This document shows, piece by piece, positions 1 through 7,768 of a stretch of DNA of 64,000 bases. Within the stretch, counting starts at the first letter, position 1. Every line of letters begins with the position of its first letter. Made by a program: the position numbers and the translations under genes. The stretch is taken from the NCBI GenBank assembly GCA_024227995.1, contig CP100465.1:2480001-2544000 (forward strand), read 5' to 3'. The notes below the pieces were generated by a model that was not told where the DNA came from, did not search any database, and worked only from the letters and a program-made list of their open reading frames with translations. This stretch comes from Halomicrococcus gelatinilyticus (GTDB lineage Archaea > Halobacteriota > Halobacteria > Halobacteriales > Haladaptataceae).

Positions 1-1
1 C

Positions 2-805
2 GACGAGAACTCCCTGACGCTCAAGAGCCTCGACGACGCGCTCGAGATCCACGAGGCCGTTGCGGACGCCGCCAGCGAGGCGTCGCGCAACGACCCCGCA
101 AAAGTCGTCATCGGCGGCGCGGGGCTGTCGGGCATCCAGAGCGCGGGCGAGGTCGCGGAGTACCGCGACAAGCACCGCGCCCCCATCGACATCTACCTCG
201 TCGAAGCGCTCGACGAGATCATGCCCGGCCAGGACCCCGAACTCCAGGGCACGGTCAAAAAGCACCTCCTGGAGAAGGACGTCGAGATCCTGACCGGCGA
301 CCCCATCACCGAGGCCACGGAGGAGGAGATCCAGTTCGACGAGGGCGAACCGCTCGACTACGACGTGTTCCTCTGGACCGGCGGCATCACGGGCCGAGAA
401 GCGATGGACGACTGCGGCCTCGACAACGAGCACAACCGCGTCACCGCCGAGGCGAACTTCCAGACCAGCGACGACCGCGTGTTCGCCATCGGCGACTGCG
501 CCATCGTCGACCAGGGCGACAACCCCGCGCCGCCGACCGCGCAGGCCGCGTGGCAGGCCGCAGAGGTCGCCGGGAAGAACATCGCCCGCGAGATCCGCGG
601 TCAGCCGCTCGCGACGTGGACCCACGAGGACAAGGGGACCGTCATCTCCATCGGCGACGAGGCGGTCGCCCACGACGTCCCCGTCGTCCCGCTCAACACC
701 TTCAACTCGTGGCCGGCCGAGACGCTGAAGAAGGCCATCGCCGCGCGATGGATCGCCGACATGACGTCCTGGGGCCGCGCCGTCGACGCCTGGGACTCGC
801 TGTAA
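2..805 (+). CDS. NAD(P)/FAD-dependent oxidoreductase, NDH-2-like, C-terminal part
   Basis: Open reading frame entering from the left edge, so the N-terminus and start codon are missing. The visible 267 residues contain the second dinucleotide-binding site (VVIGGAGLSGIQSAGEVAE) and the FAD-contacting motif near the C-terminus (RVFAIGDCAIVD, followed by PPTAQAAWQAAE). This arrangement is that of type II NADH:quinone dehydrogenases, which pass electrons from NADH to membrane quinone without pumping protons. The C-terminal tail is amphipathic rather than a clear membrane span, as is usual for NDH-2. Other pyridine nucleotide-disulfide oxidoreductases share the fold, so the electron acceptor is inferred. 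Confidence 0.85.
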   Translation, partial: DENSLTLKSLDDALEIHEAVADAASEASRNDPAKVVIGGAGLSGIQSAGEVAEYRDKHRAPIDIYLVEALDEIMPGQDPELQGTVKKHLLEKDVEILTGDPITEATEEEIQFDEGEPLDYDVFLWTGGITGREAMDDCGLDNEHNRVTAEANFQTSDDRVFAIGDCAIVDQGDNPAPPTAQAAWQAAEVAGKNIAREIRGQPLATWTHEDKGTVISIGDEAVAHDVPVVPLNTFNSWPAETLKKAIAARWIADMTSWGRAVDAWDSL

Positions 806-1041
806 GCCGACGACCGCCCTCGCTCGCTGCTTTTCGATCGCACCTCGTTCGCTCTCGACCGACGTTTGGTTCGACGCCGTTTCCGCGTGACGCGACTTCT
901 ACGGGCTCCGTCTCGGACTCCTGCGGGAGCCGTTTCTGGACGGCCGGCCGGAACGTGGAGCCGACGCTGCAGTCGCTAGAGATGGGGACGCACCGCGTCT
1001 CGCCACTCGACGGTCGGGGAGAACGAGAAGGAGTACGCCGT

Positions 1042-1476
1042 TCAGACGACGGCGTTCCAGTAGTCCTTGACGAGGAAGAACACCGAGATGTACGCCGCGT
1101 AGAGGAACACGACGAACGACGCCACCATGGCCGCCGTCGGGCGGTCGAGCGGCACGTCCCGGCGGAGTTCGACGGACCGGGCCTCGACCTCGAAGAAGTC
1201 GGTGATGAACAGTCCGAGCACGAGCGTCGAGAGCACGATGCCGGCGTGGTGGTGCAGCGTCAGGTAGTAGAACGACACCAGCACGAGGAGCAGGTTCGAC
1301 AGCTCGTGGGGAATCCAGCGACTGACCTCCTCGCGGTCCTCGTCGTTCGCCTGTTTGCGGTAGTTACGGAACGCGAGCCACCGCGTACCCATGTTGACCA
1401 GCACGAGCGCGAGCACCAGGTATCCGGCCACGGGCTCGAGCACGTCGACGGGCCCGAGCAGCGATAGCGGTTGCAT
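1042..1476 (-). CDS. Four-helix haloarchaeal membrane protein (DUF7313-like)
   Basis: A 144-residue protein with about four hydrophobic segments, at roughly residues 12-32, 55-75, 78-95 and 113-135, separated by charged loops. No catalytic motif is visible. It resembles the short membrane proteins annotated as DUF7313 in haloarchaea, a name I give from memory. It stands alone, convergent with the upstream dehydrogenase, and an AT-rich patch (ATTATATTC on the plus strand, 1500-1508) lies 25-30 nt upstream of the start, which fits a leaderless mRNA. Function unknown. Confidence 0.7.
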   Translation of the reverse strand: MQPLSLLGPVDVLEPVAGYLVLALVLVNMGTRWLAFRNYRKQANDEDREEVSRWIPHELSNLLLVLVSFYYLTLHHHAGIVLSTLVLGLFITDFFEVEARSVELRRDVPLDRPTAAMVASFVVFLYAAYISVFFLVKDYWNAVV

Positions 1477-1532
1477 GTGCGAAACTGAGAGCGGTGGCGT
1501 ATTATATTCTTTCCAATTCGGTCGCGTTTGCC

Positions 1533-2261
1533 TTACCCGAAGAATCCCTCGCTGTCAGGGACCGTCGCCAGCGTCAGCGCGCCGTCGAATCCGAGTTCGA
1601 CGGTCGTCCGTGGTGGGACGTCGCCGTGCTCGCGGTCGTCGACGTACAGCGACACCGCTCCTTCGTCGCGCTCGACCGACAGCGTCACCGGTCCGGAGAG
1701 CATCCAGTCGTCGACGTGGGTCGCGAAGGGCGCGACGGGGACGACGGAGACGACGCCCGTCCCCGGTTCGACCGCCGGGCCGCCGGCGTCGCGCGCGTAG
1801 CCAGTGCTGCCGGCCGGCGTCGCGACGACGACTGCGTCGGCGCGGAACTGCGCGACCGTCCCGCGCTCCGTCCGGACCGCGTACTCGGAGATGCGGGCGG
1901 GTTCGCTCGTGACCAGCGTCGCGTCCAGCAGCGCGTCGGCGACGTGCTCGCCGTCGACCGCCACCGACAGGAGCGGCCGCTCGGTCGTGGCCCACCCGTC
2001 GTCGAGCAGGGCCGCAACCGCGCTCTCGGCGGCCGGTCCGGGGACGCTCTCCAGTCCGGGCCCCGTCGCGACCGGGAGCACGGGTGCGGAGACGCCGGCC
2101 CGGACGAGGTCCAGCACCGCCGACTCGCCTGTCGCGACGACGACGTCCGCTGCGTCGTCGACCGCCGCCGCGTCCCCGCGTTCGACCGCCTCGCCGGCGG
2201 TACGCACCGCTTCGGCCACTCGTGTCGCGATGTCGGACTCACCGACGACTCCGACCCTCAT
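1533..2261 (-). CDS. NAD kinase-like protein lacking the GGDG motif
   Basis: A 242-residue protein with the ATP-NAD kinase fold: N-terminal Rossmann-like half, then the C-terminal beta-sandwich signature ATPAGSTGYARDAGGPAV, where GSTGY (151-155) matches the GSTAY motif of NAD kinases. The essential GGDG of the nucleotide-binding loop is replaced by TGES (44-47), so the catalytic aspartate is absent. True NAD kinases phosphorylate NAD(H) to NADP(H); this paralogue may have changed substrate or become a binding protein. The start is supported by a strong Shine-Dalgarno (GGGAGG) 7 nt upstream. An 11-codon mini-ORF precedes and overlaps the start. Confidence 0.75.
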   Translation of the reverse strand: MRVGVVGESDIATRVAEAVRTAGEAVERGDAAAVDDAADVVVATGESAVLDLVRAGVSAPVLPVATGPGLESVPGPAAESAVAALLDDGWATTERPLLSVAVDGEHVADALLDATLVTSEPARISEYAVRTERGTVAQFRADAVVVATPAGSTGYARDAGGPAVEPGTGVVSVVPVAPFATHVDDWMLSGPVTLSVERDEGAVSLYVDDREHGDVPPRTTVELGFDGALTLATVPDSEGFFG

Positions 2262-2293
2262 CGCACTGCCTCCCGATGCACCGTGTCGCTCAT
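2258..2293 (-). CDS. Possible leaderless 11-codon upstream ORF of the NAD kinase-like gene
   Basis: Reads MSDTVHREAVR then TGA. Its ATG is about 26 nt downstream of a TATA-like box (CCTTTTCAA, 2316-2325 on the minus strand), where a leaderless transcript would begin. Its stop codon overlaps the ATG of the NAD kinase-like gene (ATGA), and its last codons contain the GGGAGG ribosome-binding site of that gene. Translation is inferred only. Confidence 0.3.
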   Translation of the reverse strand: MSDTVHREAVR

Positions 2294-2436
2294 CGTTCGA
2301 ACTTGCTCGCCGGGGATTGAAAAGGATGCGGACGACCTGTCGAGTGGCGGCCAGTTCGGTCAGGGCGTCGTCGGCCGGAAGCGAGACGCCACGACGGGTC
2401 GGGAAGCTTTTTGCCTCTGCTCCCGTCGCTGCCTCC

Positions 2437-3303
2437 ATGGACGAGGCGGAGGAGTCCGACGATCGCCGCACACCGCCCGGGAGCCCCGGGACGCACCGCG
2501 CCGCGTCAGACGGTGGAACGGAGGACATGAAGGCGCAGGTCGGGGAGTACATGACCCGCGACGTCGCCACCGTCTCCCCCGACGCGACCGTGGAAGCGGT
2601 CGCGCGACGGATCGCCGAGAGCGACGGCCACAACGGCTTCCCCGTCTGCGACGGCCGGCGCGTGGAGGGGTTCGTGAGCGCGCGCGACCTGCTTCTGGCC
2701 GACGAACAGGAGCCCATCTTCAAGGTGATGTCACAGGACCTCATCGTCGCCCATCCCGAGATGGACGTCGACGACGCGGCCCGGGTCATCCTGCGGTCGG
2801 GCATCCAGAAGCTCCCCGTCGTCGACGACGCCGGCAACCTGGTCGGCATCATCAGCAACACGGACGTCATCCGGAGCCAGATCGAGCGGGTGACGCCGGG
2901 GAAGGTGAGCAAGCTGATGCGGACGCTCGAATCCATCCACGACACCGAGGTGCGCCAGGAGCGCCGGACGGTGCCGCTTGCCGACCTCACGCCGACCCAG
3001 GGTCGGGTGTACGCCGACGAACTGGAGGGGCGCGTCTACGAGATGGAACACGGCCTCGCCGAACCGCTGGTCGTCATCGAGAACGGCGACACCACGCTGC
3101 TCGCCGACGGCCACCACCGCGCGAAGGCCGCCGACCGCCTCGACATCGAGGAGATGGACGCATACGTCATCCTCACGAACGAGCGCGTCGAACTCGGGAT
3201 GGCCGAGACGGCGCGCAAGGAGGGGCTGGAGACCATCGACGACATCGACGTCGTCGACTACGCCCGCCACCCGCTGGTCGAGACGACGAAGCGCCTGCAG
3301 TAG
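2437..3303 (+). CDS. CBS-domain pair fused to a ParB-like domain
   Basis: A 288-residue soluble protein. After a charged N-terminal tail (1-30) come two CBS domains (about 38-90 and 97-150), the paired fold that binds adenine nucleotides and acts as an energy or ligand sensor. Residues about 178-250 form a ParB/sulfiredoxin-type domain with the motif LLADGHHRAKAA (222-233), the nucleotide/phosphate-binding signature of ParB N-terminal domains. The ATG at 2437 is preferred over an internal ATG at 2527 because a TATA-like box (AGCTTTTTG, 2405-2413) sits about 27 nt upstream. It is convergent with the next gene. The target is unknown. Confidence 0.85.
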   Translation: MDEAEESDDRRTPPGSPGTHRAASDGGTEDMKAQVGEYMTRDVATVSPDATVEAVARRIAESDGHNGFPVCDGRRVEGFVSARDLLLADEQEPIFKVMSQDLIVAHPEMDVDDAARVILRSGIQKLPVVDDAGNLVGIISNTDVIRSQIERVTPGKVSKLMRTLESIHDTEVRQERRTVPLADLTPTQGRVYADELEGRVYEMEHGLAEPLVVIENGDTTLLADGHHRAKAADRLDIEEMDAYVILTNERVELGMAETARKEGLETIDDIDVVDYARHPLVETTKRLQ

Positions 3304-3314
3304 TTCCGCTCTTT

Positions 3315-4181
3315 TCAGTCTCGTTTCGTGTCGACGACGGTCCCCTCGTCGTCGAGCACGACCCGCATCTCCTCGTCGTCTTCGCGCAGCGTGACGCTGA
3401 CGCGAACGGGGTCCTCCGAGACGATGGACTGCTCCGTACCGGAGTAGGAGAGACCGACGAACGGCCAGTCGTGGACGTTCACGCCGTGGTCGTGGTAGAA
3501 CGCGACGACCGCCGGGTGGAGCGTGGCGACGCCGGCGAGCGGGACCTCGACGTTCGCCCAGCACCGGCCGCAGTCGTAGCGCACCTTCGGGCCCGGAGCG
3601 CTCGTGTCTTCGAACCGCGACGTCGCTTCGGGCCATCGGATCGTCGCGTCCACCTGCCCCCAGCAGTACGGGCAGACGCCGTCCGCCGCGTGGGACATGT
3701 CGCGGCGCGCGCTCCGGTTCGCGAGTTCGAGGAGTTCCTCCGTCGTCCGCCCCTCTGTCGCGCCGGGCGGTAGAAGTACGCGGGAGAGGAGGTCGTCCTC
3801 GTCGCACGAGAGCTCGAGGAACCCGTCTCCGTAGGTCACCGTCAGGCCGTCGCCGCATCGGGGACAGTCCCGGTCCGTCTCGACCGTCTCGGTGTCGTCG
3901 CCGCCGGTGTAGGTTCCCGCGCGGATCGCGCTGACGACCATCAGTCCAGGGTACCGGAGCACGTAGCCGTCGTCGGTCTTCTCCACGAAGGTTCCGCGGA
4001 GGCGGTCCAGGTGGTAGTTGAATTTGCCCGGGTCGCGGACGCCGACGCGCTCCCGCAGGGTGGAGAAGGAGAGCCTGCTGTCCGGCGACTCGCCCATGGC
4101 GTCGGCGAGTTCGCGGAGGATGCCGACGCGGATGTCGTTCCCCAGGACGGAGAACGCGTCAGTGGCCGCCATCTCGTCCAT
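3315..4181 (-). CDS. ArsR-type winged-helix regulator with zinc-ribbon C-terminus
   Basis: A 288-residue protein. The N-terminal 80 residues (ATDAFSVLGNDIRVGILREL, then LRERVGVRDPGKFNYHLDRL) are a winged-helix DNA-binding domain of the ArsR/DUF7351 type found in many haloarchaeal regulators. The remainder contains CPRC, a single Cys, CPYC and CGRC motifs, which look like two zinc ribbons. The start at 4181 fits a leaderless mRNA, since CTTTTGT on the minus strand lies about 25 nt upstream. The gene is divergent from the ABC exporter operon and shares its 160-bp promoter region, so it could act on that operon, but this is inferred. Confidence 0.75.
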   Translation of the reverse strand: MDEMAATDAFSVLGNDIRVGILRELADAMGESPDSRLSFSTLRERVGVRDPGKFNYHLDRLRGTFVEKTDDGYVLRYPGLMVVSAIRAGTYTGGDDTETVETDRDCPRCGDGLTVTYGDGFLELSCDEDDLLSRVLLPPGATEGRTTEELLELANRSARRDMSHAADGVCPYCWGQVDATIRWPEATSRFEDTSAPGPKVRYDCGRCWANVEVPLAGVATLHPAVVAFYHDHGVNVHDWPFVGLSYSGTEQSIVSEDPVRVSVTLREDDEEMRVVLDDEGTVVDTKRD

Positions 4182-4271
4182 GCGCGTCGCTCGTCCACGA
4201 CTGACAAAAGCGTTACCTGTGTGTCGGTGAGGAACGGTCCACGACCGGCGGAAGTATAGGGAGAGTAACCG

Positions 4272-4294
4272 TTCACTTTGTAGTACAGAGTGAA
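4272..4294. promoter_or_regulatory. Upstream palindrome of the ABC operon promoter
   Basis: A 23-bp palindrome with the symmetrical layout TTCACT-n-TGTA-n-TACA-n-AGTGAA; the only mismatches are at single symmetric positions. It lies about 15 bp upstream of the TATA-like box at 4307-4315. It looks like a dimeric regulator site. Confidence 0.6.
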
Positions 4295-4306
4295 ATCTTC
4301 TGCAAA

Positions 4307-4315
4307 GTTTTATCT
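4307..4315 (+). promoter_or_regulatory. TATA-like box of the ABC exporter operon
   Basis: GTTTTATCT, centred 31 nt before the ATG at 4342, the usual spacing for leaderless haloarchaeal mRNAs. It is framed by the palindromes at 4272-4294 and 4323-4345. Confidence 0.55.
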
Positions 4316-4322
4316 GGTACAA

Positions 4323-4345
4323 ACATATCGTATCGAACGATATGT
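4323..4345. promoter_or_regulatory. Palindrome over the start codon of the ABC operon
   Basis: Perfect inverted repeat: ACATATCGT, 5-bp spacer ATCGA, ACGATATGT. It covers the predicted transcription start and the ATG at 4342. Binding here would block initiation, so it is a likely repressor operator. Confidence 0.6.
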
Positions 4346-5217
4346 CGATCGAAGCTGACGCCGACGCCGGTCGTCCCGCGTCCACCGGTGACCGCAACGG
4401 CTGGCTCAGGCAGGCCGGCGCGTTCGCCGGCCGCGACCTGCGAGAACTGGTGCGCAACAGGGCGGTGCTGTTCTGGTCGCTCGGTTTCCCGGCCGGGTTC
4501 TACCTGCTGACCGTCGCGGTGTTCATCCCCGACGGCCAGGTGCCGGACGACGCCATGCCGACGGTGAAGGCCGCGACGGCCATCGGCTACGGCATCTTCG
4601 GCGCGACCATCGTCTGCCTGAACGCGTTCGGCCAGCACCTGGTCTCCGACCTGGAGGACCGCCGCTACGCGCAGTTCCGGTCGCTGCCCATCCACCCCTC
4701 CGCCGACCTCGCGGGGCGGACGGTCGCCGCCCTCTCCTTCGCGTTCGTCGCGTTCGGGTTCGTGCTCGCGGTGAGCGTGGCCACCGGCGCGGCGTACGCC
4801 CTCCGGAGTCCCGCGGCGATTCCGGTCGTCCTCGGGGCGCTCGCTCTGTCGAGCGTGCTCTGGCTGGTGGTCGCGCTCGCCATCGCCGTCCTCGTCCGCG
4901 ACGCCAGGTACGCCAACATCATCTCCATCAGCGTGGCGATGGTGGCCTACTTCCTGACGGGGTACAACGGTACGTCGCCGAACGCGTTCACCGCCGACCC
5001 CGGACTGCTGAACCTCATCCCGAACTCGCTGGCGGCGCGCATCGTCGTCTACAACCTGCTCGACGCGTCGAGCTGGGGCACGACGGGCCTGACGCCGCCC
5101 GCGATGCCCGCCGACCCGGCGTTCCTCGGCCTGCTGGCCGCGTACGCCGTCGTCTGCGGGCTCGTCGGCGTCGCGCTGATGCGCTCGCAGGTGTACGACC
5201 GGGGGGTCCTGCGATGA
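4342..5217 (+). CDS. ABC-2 type transporter permease
   Basis: A 291-residue membrane protein with six hydrophobic segments (about 41-60, 75-100, 122-145, 152-178, 190-207 and 262-282). The N-terminal part (GRDLRELVRNRAVLFWSLGFP) is the amphipathic entry helix typical of ABC-2 exporter permeases. With the ATPase that follows (4-bp overlap, ATGA) it should form an export system of the kind used for drugs, lipids or peptides; the substrate cannot be read from sequence. First gene of a four-gene operon that ends with an HTH regulator. Confidence 0.88.
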   Translation: MSIEADADAGRPASTGDRNGWLRQAGAFAGRDLRELVRNRAVLFWSLGFPAGFYLLTVAVFIPDGQVPDDAMPTVKAATAIGYGIFGATIVCLNAFGQHLVSDLEDRRYAQFRSLPIHPSADLAGRTVAALSFAFVAFGFVLAVSVATGAAYALRSPAAIPVVLGALALSSVLWLVVALAIAVLVRDARYANIISISVAMVAYFLTGYNGTSPNAFTADPGLLNLIPNSLAARIVVYNLLDASSWGTTGLTPPAMPADPAFLGLLAAYAVVCGLVGVALMRSQVYDRGVLR

Positions 5218-6101
5218 CGGCGATCCGCGCCCGGGACGTCCGCAAGGAGTTCGACGGCACCGTCGTCCTCGACGGCGTGGACCTCGACGTCGAGGACGAC
5301 GAGACCCTCGTGCTGATGGGCCCGAACGGGGTCGGCAAGACCGTCCTGCTGTCCTGTCTCGCCGGGAGCACGACGCCGACCGACGGGGACGTCGAGGCGT
5401 TCGGGGGCGAGGTCCCGACGCCCGAGGTCGCCTTCCTCCGGCAGGAGGCGATGGGCATCGACGCCCTCACCGGCCGGGAGAACGTCTCGTTCTACTCGCG
5501 GCTCCACCCCGAGTTCACCGACCGCTGGGAGGAGTACGTCGCGCGCTTCGGGGTCGAGGACGCCCTCGACAAGCGCCTGGCGGACTGCTCGGTCGGCATG
5601 CAGCGCAAGGTCGAACTCGCCATCGCGCTGAGCATCGACGCGCCGGTGTACCTGCTCGACGAACCGACGGCCGGCCTGGACCTCTCGATGATACAAACGT
5701 TCCACGAGGTCGTCCGCGAGCGGGACGCCGCGTTCGTCGTCTCCAGTCACCTGCCACACGACGCCGACCTGGCCGACCGCATCGCGTTCGTCGACGACGG
5801 GAGCGTCGTCGCCACGGGCGCGCCCGACGCGATGCTCGACGCGCTCCCGCCGGTCGCCAGCGTCATGGGCGTCGAGGCGGGGTCCGCGCTGGAGGAGTTC
5901 GTCGTCGACGGCCGCGTGTTCAGCGACGGTGGTCAGACGCGTGGGTTCCTTCGCGACGGCGTCGACGTGGACGACGTCGCAGCAGCCGTCGACGGCGGCG
6001 ACTCGCCCGCCAGCGACCGCGAGCGGGTGACGGAGTCGCCGCCGACGTACACGGACCTGTTCAACTACTACCTCCACGTGGAGGGCCGCGATGCCGGGTG
6101 A
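5214..6101 (+). CDS. ABC transporter ATP-binding protein
   Basis: A 295-residue ATPase with Walker A GPNGVGKT (about 38-45), an early Q-loop (FLRQEAMG), an ABC signature in degenerate form (CSVGMQRKVELA instead of LSGGQ), Walker B VYLLDEPTAGLD and the H-loop (VVSSHLPHD). The altered signature is common in exporters of the ABC-2 class. The C-terminal 90 residues form the usual accessory domain. It energises the permease encoded just upstream. The gene after it starts before this one ends (11-bp overlap). Confidence 0.92.
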   Translation: MTAIRARDVRKEFDGTVVLDGVDLDVEDDETLVLMGPNGVGKTVLLSCLAGSTTPTDGDVEAFGGEVPTPEVAFLRQEAMGIDALTGRENVSFYSRLHPEFTDRWEEYVARFGVEDALDKRLADCSVGMQRKVELAIALSIDAPVYLLDEPTAGLDLSMIQTFHEVVRERDAAFVVSSHLPHDADLADRIAFVDDGSVVATGAPDAMLDALPPVASVMGVEAGSALEEFVVDGRVFSDGGQTRGFLRDGVDVDDVAAAVDGGDSPASDRERVTESPPTYTDLFNYYLHVEGRDAG

Positions 6102-6777
6102 CGGAGTCGTCCCGGGCGAGGCCGGTGCGAGCGACGACGTCGGTTCGGACGCCGAGACCGTCGACAGGGCGGTGCTCAAGCGCGAACTGCACGACATCAA
6201 GGACGCGATGGGGATCGAGGAGCGCCACCCTGGTATCGTCCGCGTCTGGCTGCTGTTCGGCGCGCTCGTCCTGGTGGCGTCGCTCGCCTCGCAGTACGTC
6301 CTGTTCGAACGTCTGCCGGGCTACTGGTTCGGCGCGATATGGTTCGGGCTGATGGGCCTGGGCGGCGTCGGGTCGTGGTGGCTCGGCCGTCGTGGCGGCG
6401 ACGCGCCTGCCGCGCCGTCGGAGACGACCCCCGACCCGTGGCTCCAGTTCGGGGTCGCGTACGCCGCCGCCGTCGCCGTCCAGGCCATCGCCGCGCCGTT
6501 CCTGGCCGACCTGGACTACGTCGCCTCCACCATGTTCCCCTTCGCCGTCTGGGTCGCCATGGCGGGCGTCGGCTACCTCCTGCTCGGGAACGCGCTGAAG
6601 GCCTACCGGGTGCGGCGGAGCGACCGGCTGGCGTTCTACCTCGGCGGCGCATGGATGATTCCGCTGGCCGTCGCCATCCCGCGCACGGACGTCCTGCGCA
6701 CGTGGGGCTACGCCGTCTTCGGCGTCACGTTCTTCGTCCACGCGCTCGGAGCGTACCTCGTGCTCTCGCGCCGATGA
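6091..6777 (+). CDS. Membrane protein of the ABC operon
   Basis: A 228-residue protein with an acidic, probably cytoplasmic N-terminal tail (1-45) followed by about five or six hydrophobic segments (roughly 50-70, 77-95, 112-132, 138-158, 172-190, 203-222). No recognised domain. It overlaps the ATPase gene by 11 bp and the regulator gene by 4 bp, so it is clearly part of the exporter operon and may be an accessory membrane subunit or an immunity-like component. Function unknown. Confidence 0.75.
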   Translation: MPGDGVVPGEAGASDDVGSDAETVDRAVLKRELHDIKDAMGIEERHPGIVRVWLLFGALVLVASLASQYVLFERLPGYWFGAIWFGLMGLGGVGSWWLGRRGGDAPAAPSETTPDPWLQFGVAYAAAVAVQAIAAPFLADLDYVASTMFPFAVWVAMAGVGYLLLGNALKAYRVRRSDRLAFYLGGAWMIPLAVAIPRTDVLRTWGYAVFGVTFFVHALGAYLVLSRR

Positions 6778-7061
6778 ACTTCGACCAGCTCGTCCACCAG
6801 CCCACGCGGCTGCAGATATTCGCCCACCTCTACGTCCACGGCGAGACGGAGTTCACCGGTCTCGTGGACGCGCTCGACGTGACCGAGGGGAACCTCAGCA
6901 GTCACCTCCAGACGATGGAGGACGCCGACGCCGTCGCCGTCGAGAAGACGTTCGTCGACCGCCGTCCGCGGACGACGTACCGCCTCACCGACGAGGGTCG
7001 CGCGGCGTTCGAGGGTCACGTCGAGACCCTGGAGGCCCTCATCGAGGGGCTGGAGGACTGA
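6774..7061 (+). CDS. Small winged-helix transcriptional regulator (HTH_34 type)
   Basis: A 95-residue protein: a single winged helix (LVHQPTRLQIFAHLY, TEFTGLVDALDVTEGNLSSH, TTYRLTDEGRAAFEGH). It belongs to the short MarR/ArsR-like regulators often encoded beside haloarchaeal ABC-2 transporters. Its ATG overlaps the stop of the preceding gene (ATGA), so it is the last cistron of the exporter operon. The palindromes at the operon promoter suggest autoregulation, which is inferred. Confidence 0.85.
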   Translation: MNFDQLVHQPTRLQIFAHLYVHGETEFTGLVDALDVTEGNLSSHLQTMEDADAVAVEKTFVDRRPRTTYRLTDEGRAAFEGHVETLEALIEGLED

Positions 7062-7108
7062 CCGCCCGGCGAACAGCTACTTGGTACCGCAGGACGTACG
7101 GGAGTTCC

Positions 7109-7768
7109 ATGTCACGCTCACGCGTGCGGTCCTGGCTCACGTCGTCGCTCGGCGTCGCGGCCGGGCTCTCGCTGCTGTGGATCGGAGCCGGCGCGTACGC
7201 CCGGGTTCGAACCGACGAGGTCCCCTACGAGACCGCCGTCACGCTCGACGGCGTCGAGATACGCCGTTACCCCGAGACGGTCGTCGCGCGGACGCGTGCA
7301 GACGACCCCGGGGCCGCGTTCGGTCGCCTCTTCCGGTACATCGAGGGGGAGAACCACGCCGACGAGACGGTCGCGATGACGGCGCCGGTGGCCACCCAGC
7401 CGGAGGCGCTCGTCCCGCGCTCGGAGTCCATCCCGATGACGGCACCGGTGGCCACCGAGGAGACCGACGAGGGGACCGGGATGGCGTTCTACCTGCCCGA
7501 GGGGTACACCGTCGAGTCCGCGCCGGTGCCGGACGACCCGGCCGTGTCGGTCGAGCGCGAGCCGTCACGGACCCTCGCGGTGCTCCCGTTCCGGTGGTAC
7601 GCGACCGACCGGCGCGTCGAACGCAAGGAGCGCCGACTGCTCGACTGCCTCGACGACCACGGGTTGACGACCGTCGGCGAACCGTTCCTGCTGCGCTACG
7701 ACCCGCCCTGGACGCCGCCGTTCATGCGCCGCAACGAGGTTGCGGTGAGCGTCCTGTCGGGCGAGTAG
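7109..7768 (+). CDS. SOUL-family heme-binding protein, membrane-anchored
   Basis: A 219-residue protein with an N-terminal hydrophobic segment (13-32) that anchors or exports it, then a SOUL domain: YETAVTLDGVEIRRYPETVVART, the repeated NITAPV-like motif in the form VAMTAPVAT and IPMTAPVAT, and the C-terminal RRNEVAVSV. SOUL proteins bind heme or related tetrapyrroles in eukaryotes; in haloarchaea the ligand is unproven. A TATA-like box (CTACTTGG, 7077-7084) lies about 28 nt upstream of the ATG, indicating its own promoter. Confidence 0.87.
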   Translation: MSRSRVRSWLTSSLGVAAGLSLLWIGAGAYARVRTDEVPYETAVTLDGVEIRRYPETVVARTRADDPGAAFGRLFRYIEGENHADETVAMTAPVATQPEALVPRSESIPMTAPVATEETDEGTGMAFYLPEGYTVESAPVPDDPAVSVEREPSRTLAVLPFRWYATDRRVERKERRLLDCLDDHGLTTVGEPFLLRYDPPWTPPFMRRNEVAVSVLSGE

